Shown here: piece after piece, positions 56,230 through 64,000 of the stretch
Numbering within the stretch: the first letter of the stretch is position 1
How the letters are laid out: every line of letters starts with the position of its first letter
Origin: Vandiemenella viatica
Lineage: Eukaryota > Arthropoda > Insecta > Orthoptera > Morabidae
DNA length: 64,000 nucleotides
Reading direction: 5' to 3'
Assembly (NCBI GenBank): GCA_031002005.1
Contig: JARYHS010008074.1
Span: 352,432,932 to 352,496,931 of the forward strand
The notes under the pieces: generated by a model
The model's database searches: none
The model's input: only the letters and a program-made list of their open reading frames with translations
What the model was told of the DNA's origin: nothing
Program-made: the position numbers and the translations under genes

Positions 56230-56880
56230 TTGTTTAATGCATATACGAGTAGGCACAAGGAGCAGTTGCTTGGTATGTCAGAGTGCAAGGAGCTCTATTA
56301 TCTGAGACTAGCTCCTGGCACCCCACATGGCATATACCCTCAAAGCTGCTGGCAAGCTAAAGTGACCTGAAAGGTGACTCTTCAAACACTGCGAGGGAAG
56401 CCTTGCCAACAAGAGAACAAGCTTTGTTGCTTTATGTGTCATGGCTTACTGAGCTTGCCGGCTCCTAGAATCCGAGACGTCAACAGACAGCATGGCATTA
56501 CCCTTAAAGCTGCTGGTGGACTACCCATTCCTATGTTGTGGTAAGAGGCATTACTAGTATCATAAGAAGTGCAGTAGGGATTCGCACAAGTGATCCCTAT
56601 GGCGATTATTCAAATTTTACAAGAGAAATATTGCAAACAATGGTGCTTAGAGGAGAGAGGCTGGGTGGGTGACCCTTTTTTAGCTCTGCTGTTACCCCTG
56701 GTGGTGACAATAAGTGTATCTGGAGGGGGGAGCATGGCATTTTGACCGTCTTGCAACCCTGTTGTTATGCCGCTGCTAGTGGAGTACTTAGGATGAGGCC
56801 ATAGGACGGTTAGTTTCTAGGTACCTCCAGTGATGGCCCTACCACTTCTGGTGAGCCACCGGGTGAAACGCATTTCAAGC
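56230..56880. repeat. GC-richer block with partial internal duplication
   Basis: Richer in G+C than its surroundings. Two sections around 56300-56360 and 56455-56520 share TAGCTCCTGG/CGGCTCCTAG, CATGGCAT, ACCCT.AAAGCTGCTGG blocks in order. No open frame. Possibly the UTR of an unrecognised TE. Confidence 0.5.
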
Positions 56881-57214
56881 TAAACAATTTAATGAATATT
56901 ATATTTCTTATCCTTAACTAGGTATATATTATAACATGGGGCATTTTTCACTTGTTATATTTATTTTATATTTGCATACAAAAAATATTGAATGAGTTAA
57001 AAGAAATGATCAGCAACTGAAGATAAAAATACGATATTAAAGATTCAGTTTAATTAGAAAACAAACCAAGACTTATTAGAATTGACTGGTGACCAGCAAA
57101 AATAATGTATAATATACAAACAATATCTCCAAAATCTCTGGGTCATGTAGAATTTATATTTTTATACATGTATTTCAAATGTGTCATATAGTAACTAAAC
57201 CATCACCTAGAAAT

Positions 57215-57306
57215 GCGTAAAATCTTCTCAAGCTTTCCACCGGGATAGCGCAACAGTATTTTTACTGATGCGCTATCCCGGTGGAAAGCTCAAGAAGATT
57301 TTATGC
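57215..57306. repeat. Long near-perfect hairpin flanked by a 12-bp duplication
   Basis: The left arm 57215-57251 and right arm 57269-57306 are complementary over about 37 bases with three mismatches (core AGCTTTCCACCGGGATAGCG), around a loop of about 17 bases. The phrase CACCTAGAAATG occurs just before (57204-57215) and again at 57341-57352, suggesting the ~125-bp segment was inserted with target duplication. Confidence 0.8.
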
Positions 57307-58329
57307 AACAGACTCACAGAGAGAGCCTACATTCTTTCACCACCTAGAAATGTGTTTACCAATTATACTTATTTATAACAAGCATGTAACTATTTGGTCA
57401 TGAGATACTAGTTTTTCTGTTATCCATGCTGTCAATAAGACAGCACAGGACATGATTGCATCAGTCAGCACATGTCTGGGACAAATTGGTTATGATACCT
57501 GGTCCATTCATTCATGATTTTAATCTCCTGAGATTTCCAGAACTGATTTCACTCAAAGTTGGGAGTGATTTCTTTATGATCTTCTCTTTTTAAATCTTCT
57601 CTTTTATCCAGCAAACTTTAGTTAGGTTTAGATTCAGTTTGAGACAACTGAGTTGCTGCTGGAAAGGATTAATTTGCCCTTGTGACTCTTGCTATTAACA
57701 TGAATGGTAATAATATGTAATATTACATCTTTACAAATAGGAGCCCATCTCTACATTAAACCTGATTAGGATAGGGAAAGTAAATCCATCATTCACCATG
57801 TATAAATCCAGGAGGGCCATGAGGAACACAAAAACATCAACACAATTTACAGTATTTTGGAAAACCTTAGTCATGTTAGAGGTGAGACATATGACTAGGG
57901 AATCAGCTATGTACACATCAAGACTTTTTGGTAAATCTCTGATCCCCTTGCCATATATCTCACCTCTACCATAATGAAGGTTTTTGCCAAAATATTGCAA
58001 ATTCCATCCGCCATGGACCTCCTGCCTTTATCTGTGATGTATAATGGATATACTTTCCCCAATCTTCATTACTGTCATTGCCTAATAGCATTCACTATTT
58101 ACAAATTAAATATGGCTAGCATAGATTCTTCTTTCCTTTGTGAATGCTGCCTTCTTATATACATGTAATGTATATTACTTTTTTCTATTGTGTCTATACA
58201 TTAACCAAAGTATCATATGCAAAATCTCAGATACAGGTGGTACTTTAAATTTATTGGTTTTAAGTTTGTTCCCCGTTTAAATGCTCACAGTAAATGACAT
58301 AAAATAAGCATTCTTTCATGTTATTTCAG

Positions 58330-58548
58330 GATCAATTTACAAAGCACAGTGACATGCCATCAACTGATGAAGAATCAGAAGAAAATGATCTAGATGTTCA
58401 GAATATGAGGAAGAGTGATGTCCCAATTGTCATAACTGAAAAAGTTGATACTATGGAAAATACTACTTTAAATACTACTGAAGACAGTCCTACTAATGCA
58501 ACACTTGTCTCTTGTGTAGTAGGAAAAGAAGCAGGAAAACCAGTAGAG
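58330..58548 (+). CDS. Candidate host-gene internal exon B, unknown acidic protein
   Basis: A 219-bp (73-codon) stretch between an acceptor (TTATTTCAG ending at 58329) and a donor (GAG|GTATTA). It opens in phase 0, fitting exon A, and ends in phase 0. It encodes DQFTKHSDMPSTDEESEEND, then LDVQNMRKSDVPIVITEKVD, TMENTTLNTTEDSPTNATLV and SCVVGKEAGKPVE. The first part is an acidic Ser/Glu/Asp tract; the middle is Thr/Asn-rich. This is likely a disordered linker of a larger protein. Codon use and lack of stops contrast with the flanks. I recognise no family. Confidence 0.65.
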
Positions 58549-59682
58549 GTATTACATAATATTTCATTAAAAAGATTCATAACAATTTTGATGTTTATAC
58601 TAGCCACTTAGTAAGCCAGAAATATTTAACATGAAGGGCTGGTAAATTCAGAGTAGTATCTGCTCATATCAATGTTTGCAGAACTTTCTCAATTTAAAAA
58701 TACAGTCTTACAGAAGAGTTGGTTTTTTTTTCCATCTCCCTCCCCAAGAGAGATATATATGTGAGTAAGCTATGATTATATCTACTTTACATAAGTTTCC
58801 TAAACAAAATCCGCTGCACAACTTGTAATGAATGAATAGCTTCACATACTTTATAGGAGGAGACAGCGTAAAGCATTTCAAACAAATTAAATAAACCTAA
58901 ATGTGATGTTGAAAAACTTTTCAAATAAAAATCAGACCTATATCGCTTTATAAATAAAGTGAACCACTAAATTAAACAGATAGCTACACAAGCATTTTAA
59001 TAGGTAATACAGTTAAATACAAGCAATATAAGGTCTGAAAATTTTAGTATGGATAGCTAATGAATTTGAATGTTTTTTCATCATGAGGTTAAAGGAAGTG
59101 GTGATGTAAGCAAGTCAACATGGGAAGAGGAAGCAAATTTTGGGGAGAATAAAGGAAAAACACTTATACAAATAGATGGCCAATTTTTAAATATGACAAG
59201 CATTGTCATCATTGAAATAGACTTCCTGGCAAAAATTTGAGATAATAGGTAAATCCTAAGAATGTTTTCAGGAGGATTATATGTAAACATGACTTTCTAA
59301 TTACAGTACATCCAAAATTAAAAATATGGTCAAATGAAAGCTAAATTAAAAGGAAGTAAAAATAAATAACAGTTTTAAAATTAAGTTTAAAGGGTGAAAA
59401 AAGAGATTCTTAGATATTGTGCCTAAAATTACATAATCATGATGGGTAAAATATAATTAAGAGATAGGAATCTGTCACAAGTGAGACATGAAAAATTAAA
59501 TATAACTTGAAATTCTAAGAAGAATAGTGAATTTCCCGTGTAAAAGTATAACTAAATAAGAAAGATATAATTTTCTGAAATCTCAAGGGCTTCACCTGGA
59601 GGGAAAAGGAAGCTAAAAATAAAGTGCAGTATTAGGAAATTAAGGATTGCACCAGAGATGAAACTTTTGCCAAATTAAACAG
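58549..59682 (+). other. Probable intron, AT-rich
   Basis: No coding supported downstream of exon B before the Penelope remnant at 59683. Confidence 0.45.
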
Positions 59683-59932
59683 GCTTCAATACACGGCAAT
59701 TATCAGTCAGAATGAATGACCACAGAAAAACAGTGCACACCCGCAACTTATAACTTCCAATACCAGAACATGCCGATTACCACAATTCTAACCACCTCAA
59801 TGATTTCTTCACTGTGAGAGCAGTTAGAGTTTTACACGAAACTGCTGCCGCTTCAGAACATCAGAGATAGGAACTTGCATACCAAACTATTCTGGATACC
59901 AGACACCCACTTGGCCTTAACCATCGATAAAA
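59683..59932 (+). pseudogene. Penelope-like element remnant (end of GIY-YIG domain)
   Basis: The plus-strand frame reads GFNTRQLSVRMNDHRKTVHT, then after a stop LPIPEHADYHNSNHLNDFFT, VRAVRVLHETAAASEHQR, and after another stop ELAYQTILDTRHPLGLNHR. This matches the C-terminal GIY-YIG block of Penelope-like element #1 (AYQ..LGTRQPHGLK). It lies in the presumed host intron. The 3' UTR may extend to about 60350, where a phrase shared with 44270-44345 occurs. Confidence 0.75.
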
Positions 59933-62008
59933 TTCTACCTTTTGACCCATCACTCATTATTATTGGTATCATTTAACTAGTAATAATTTCAAACAAATTT
60001 CTTCTAAATTTATTTATTCATTGTTCACTTTAACACTTTGTACCCTTTTGTTATATATATTAATTTTATCACCACCTGTGATATATATATTTATACATAT
60101 CATCCTAGTCTTTCTTAACATATCGAGAGTTCACTTCTTTACAGCTCAGCCCCACAACCTTTTCCCCCACCCGTCTTCTGCTGCCAGGCAGTCGTGTGGT
60201 GAACTTCAGCATGTGTTTACTTCCTGTTCCCTATCATATGAATAAGGTGCAAATCCGTACTATTGTTTATGTTTTTGTTCGTCATGTGTGTTTTTCACTA
60301 ACCTCAGCTTTCAAATTTGGTCAGTGATGAGTCATTTTCCCTATCCTTTTTTGTGTAAACAGAAAATTAACACGAATTTTGTGATATTAGTAATTGTATA
60401 ATGAACTGAAAACCTTGGAAGCTACAGATGACTAACTGAAATATTTGACTCTCGCCCTTCATATATTAATAACTCTTAAACAAGTAGGATTACAAGAAAA
60501 ATTGTCATAGATGAAAAATTTAAAATAATCCATTCTATAAGATAGTAGAAAAATCGAATTGAAATAATCAACTGTGGGAACTTTCCGACTGCGCAGGTAA
60601 ATAAACCTTGGCCAGTTTTCCTCATCACCACATTTGTTAAGCAGGCATCCTCCACAACATTTTGATCTGTGACAAGGAAGTAGCTATACTTATAAATGTT
60701 TCCATTATGTAGCTGTGGACTTAGAATATTTCATTGAGTTGAGGTAATAGAAATATTTCAGGCTAGATGAAACTTTGAAATTATTTTTGATCAATGACAT
60801 GACATGAAGAACATTGCATTTAGTTTGGAATGGAATTGAATTAATCACATAATTTTTTTCTGTTTCATGTTACTCACTTTACTAAGATTTATGAATTATT
60901 TCGAATGAAAGTGTGTGAAAGTAGTTTGAGCATAAGTAGCCTGTAATCTTTAAAATAGGATTTGTTAAGTCTGATTAAACTTTGATTTAGCATGTAGTGT
61001 TATCTGATACCAGTTTTAGATTCAAGAATTTTGAGAATATATGGAGTGATTTGCAACAGTGACTTTAATTTCTATGATTCACACTCCCTCTGGGATGTCT
61101 TGTGGTGTAAATTACAAGAAAATCGGTGACCTAATTAAAACTATGAAACTTGCAGAGGCAGATATGTGATAGGAATCAGGTTATGTATTACATTCATGGT
61201 CAAAGTTTGGATGTTACCTTTATTCCCCCAATAACAAAGTACCATTTAACAACTACTGCCTCCCCCCCCCCTCCCAATACCACCATACCTGTACTTTTTG
61301 CAACCAAGTAATTTACATTCCACTTCAGTCTTTGCAGTGATGTATGCTTTATAACCATATATCCTTTTGAAAAAGCATTTTTCTCACAAATTTTGTGTGT
61401 TTCTGAGTCTTGTTTTTTTTTTTTTTTTTTTTTTTTTTCTGTGTTATGGTAAGTATTGGCGTTCCTCTCTATCATTAACCTTATTATGATACAAAGAACC
61501 CTATCCTTCCCATGTCACACATTGTATCTATAGTGTGATAGTCTAGGACAAACTACAAATGGTTGGAGGCTGGATAGATTGTCATAGGTGATGGTTACTC
61601 CCTCTACCTTTATTATAATAACTAACTAATTTTTATTGTGTTTCCTTCCACTAAGTTTTATTATGTTGTAGTGATGTATTACTTTTTACTTATTCGTCCC
61701 TCCCCCCCCCCTCCCTATCTAAACAACCTGGTCTCTAGGATTCTAACAGTAGTGATTGTTGTTTTCAAAGGTTTCCGATCCCCTGCAACTACATGTATGA
61801 AGTGTCTCAGGTTTCAGTCAATATGATTAAAGGGTTATCAGAAATGTTGTCTAATTGTGTTTTATGTCTTTCCTCCAAGTGATGTGTCTGCTTTCCTTGT
61901 ATGAATTTACCTTCCAGTTGATTTTGTCAGTTCCTAGAATTGTATGTTCCTATGATTTTTAGTGTGCAACCTAAATTTATAATTATGCTTTCAAAAATGA
62001 AATTACAG
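59933..62008. other. AT-rich DNA, probable intron
   Basis: No gene seen. Homopolymer runs: C-run near 61261-61272, T-run of about 28 at 61411-61438, C-run near 61701-61712. Confidence 0.5.
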
Positions 62009-62089
62009 AACGAGCTGCCCATTTTATGTAATAAGGCAGATTCAGCAGTATTTTCTGTAGCACCCAGTTTTTGTAACAAAATTCACTTT
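62009..62089 (+). CDS. Weak candidate host exon C
   Basis: An 81-bp (27-codon) open stretch between AG (AAATTACAG) and a donor-like CTTT|GTAAGC. It is phase 0 at both ends, as for exons A and B. It would encode NELPILCNKADSAVFSVAPS then FCNKIHF. The acceptor lacks a good pyrimidine tract and the exon is short, so this may be chance. Confidence 0.3.
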
Positions 62090-62559
62090 GTAAGCAGTTT
62101 AGTAGAAGTATTATTAAGTTATTTTTTTATATAATGTACAGTAATCAAAAGGTAGGAACACAGATGCCGGAAACAACTTAAAATTTCAGACTGATCAATG
62201 CACAATGGTTGAAATGTACCAATCTTTTTTTTAATTTATAATCAGTAATTAATAATACTGTTGTACATCTCATATCCTTATCAGCTCATTTCAGAAACTT
62301 TTCAGGTAATAATAGACAAACAATAATATTCTGGAAATATTTTTTCCTTTTAATTAAAGTATATTTTTTCCATTTCTGCTGATAAAATAGAAAATAGGTA
62401 AAAGGCAAATTCTTCCTTATTTCTGAAGGAATGCATATATGGCTCAATTCTGCCTTTGGCTGTATTCTTTTATCAACTAAACCAAGACTTCCACGAATCT
62501 GTGAGGGCTGATAGTTCAGTTACAAGCAGAGTTACAAAATAATTAATAATTCTCATAAT

Positions 62560-64000
62560 ATCCACACTCACGTTTAAGTCGACCAACAAAGTGTACACAA
62601 TTGTGAATGTTCATGCCCCTACAAACATTGACAACAAAAAGAATAAGGAGAAGGTGGAACTATTCTGGGAAAAACTTGATGACACGATTCAGAAGATCCC
62701 TGATAAACATAATGTCATCCTTCTAGGGGATTTCAACGCCCAGGTGGGGAGAGAGAAAAAGTTCAGGCATATAGTAGGGTGTTACCCAGCACACAAGAGA
62801 ACGAACCAAAATGGTATCAGGCTAATTGAATTATGTCAGGCACACAATTTGATCCTGAAGTCAACTAGCTTTAAGAAATTGCCAAGAAAGCAGAAGACGT
62901 GGATATCACCTAACCCTCTATTGGGAGAGTTCCAGTTAGATCATGTTGCGGTAAAGCGGAAATTTCATAAAGAAATCCAAAATGTTAGGGTTCTCAGAGG
63001 GGCCAACCTCGACTCGGACCACTACCTATTTAAAGTGAAATTTAAGATCATCCCTAAGAGTAACTGTTAGAGGAAAAACTGTGCACGAAGGAGATATGAT
63101 CCAGAGAAAATAAAGGAGAAGAAGGAAGAATGGAGTCAGTTAACCAGCGAACTAGAAGGCCAGGGCTGAAAACAGTTGGAGAAGAGTCTTATAACTAAGG
63201 CAGAAGAGTTTGCTCCTGTCTCCAGGATTAAGAAGCACAGGTGGTGGAACGAGGAGTGTGATAGACTACTTGATCTGAGAAAGAAGGCGTGGCACATCTG
63301 GCAAACCAAAAAGGATGAAAGTTCCTGGCAGCACTTTGTGGAAACTAGGAGGATAGTGTCCAAGGAGATCAAGAAAGTAAAGAAGGTTCAAGAAGACCAA
63401 ATACTCACTAAGATTAATGACGACTTTACTAAGAACAACATGAGAAACTATTATCGGATCTTCAGAGAGAAGCTCAATAAATACAACCCCCGAACCCTCC
63501 AACTTCAGGATAAAAAAGGGAACATGGCATATAGTAATAGGGGGAACTGCAAGATACTGGCAAACTACTTCAAGGAACTCCTAAATTGCGAAGAACCACT
63601 CCAAAAGATGGTGTTCGATGGTGGAAAGAAATCCACCAACCCTGACTCTAAACCCCCATCTATAAGTGAGATCCAGACAATTCTGACTCACATGGAAAAT
63701 TATAAGGCATCAGGGGAAAATCAGATAACAGCCGAATTATGGAAATATGCTAGCAAAAATGCAATTATCTCACTCCAGAAATTTTTTGAGGAGATATGGA
63801 AGAAAGAAGTGATTCCAGAGGAATGGAAAATGGCCCTGATACACCCTCTACACAAAAGAGGCTCTAAATCTGATCCGAACAACTACAGAGGGATTTCTCT
63901 GGTGGATGTGACCTATAAGATATTGTCCAGAGCATTACTTGAACGAGCAGAATCCCAGTTGGACTGCCAAATCGGGGAGTATCAAGCAGGGTTCAGGAAA
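62560..64000 (+). pseudogene. RTE-like LINE ORF2, 5'-truncated, runs off the window
   Basis: One plus-strand frame is continuous from about 62575 to the window end with just two in-frame stops (TAG 63068-63070, TGA 63167-63169). The endonuclease part has YTIVNVHAPTN, KHNVILLGDFNAQVGREKKF, GEFQLDHVAV and GANLDSDHYLFKVKF. Both the GDFNA and SDH catalytic motifs are present. A linker with KHRWWNEECDRLLDLRKKAW follows, then NYKASGENQITAELWKYASK. The RT start reads EEWKMALIHPLHKRGSKSDP, NNYRGISLVDVTYKILSRAL and YQAGFRK. The catalytic RT core lies beyond the window. It resembles the LINE at 34685-36075. The endonuclease N-terminus is missing, so it is 5'-truncated, but decay is slight. Confidence 0.88.

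Larger units (their letters stand above)
53966..58329 (+). other. Probable 4.36-kb intron of the host gene
   Basis: It lies between the two phase-matched exons. It holds a perfect short palindrome (54338-54388), a TA dinucleotide run (54915-54940), a GC-richer block (56230-56880) and a hairpin insertion (57215-57306). A TATATAAG motif in a CCCCCTTATATAAGGGAGG palindrome is at 54742-54760. A minus-strand open frame at 57731-58000 has no recognisable domain and is not called. Confidence 0.55.

Noticed and set aside
57731..58000. 89-codon minus-strand open frame in the intron
   Set aside because: No domain, no splice support and opposite to the presumed host gene.
59076..59112. 18-bp microexon (VKGSGD) between AG and GTAAGC
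   Set aside because: Too short to distinguish from chance, although its phase would fit the host gene.
1..64000. CRISPR arrays, operons, rRNA, prophage
   Set aside because: No such structure is visible and the sequence is clearly eukaryotic.

Overview
This is a eukaryotic, very probably insect/arthropod, nuclear window. It is AT-rich and gene-poor, with no operons, and most of it is transposable-element (TE) debris of several classes. The mix of Jockey, RTE, CR1-group and Penelope retroelements, a Ty1/copia element, hAT-like and P-like DNA elements and tRNA-derived SINEs fits a large arthropod genome. I cannot name the species. One 1,000-N scaffold gap lies at 7253-8252. TE boundaries below come from reading the bases by eye. 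Those with target-site duplications (TSDs) are exact; the others are approximate.

Layout. 1-7.2 kb: AT-rich DNA, the left part of an hAT-like element carrying a SINE, a LINE 3' end, an hAT MITE, a degenerate ~0.5-kb tandem array and a Jockey fragment. 8.2-11.4 kb: a decayed RTE LINE (minus). 11.4-14.8 kb: a Jockey element (minus). 15.1-17.1 kb: a second Jockey element (plus). 18-21.1 kb: CR1-group LINE pieces with a PHD-like ORF1. 21-29.5 kb: mostly AT-rich DNA with a SINE, an hAT MITE, a second MITE and short repeats.

29.6-41.4 kb: one Ty1/copia retrotransposon (minus) split by three later insertions. These are an unclassified element with ~300-bp inverted arms in the reverse transcriptase, a 3.6-kb hAT-like element in the integrase (itself carrying an RTE-like LINE and a foldback repeat), and a 1,755-bp P-element-like transposon inside the gag zinc knuckle. 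The last keeps a THAP-domain first exon. A second, 687-bp P-like copy and a probable excision scar lie just outside the copia 5' LTR.

42-53.3 kb: more LINE debris, including the longest open RT frame in the window (44976-46548, with an hAT MITE in it), a SINE-interrupted CR1 LINE, and two Penelope-like elements, one bounded by ~500-bp inverted arms. 53.8-62.5 kb: the only good candidate for a host gene. Two phase-0 exons (53808-53965 and 58330-58548), plus a weaker third (62009-62089), lie on the plus strand in long introns and encode an acidic, Ser/Thr-rich segment I do not recognise. 62.56-64 kb: a little-decayed RTE-like LINE that runs off the window end.

The genes do not form a pathway. 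The useful content is the nested TE history, a candidate new P-like family with an excision scar, and the partial host gene.
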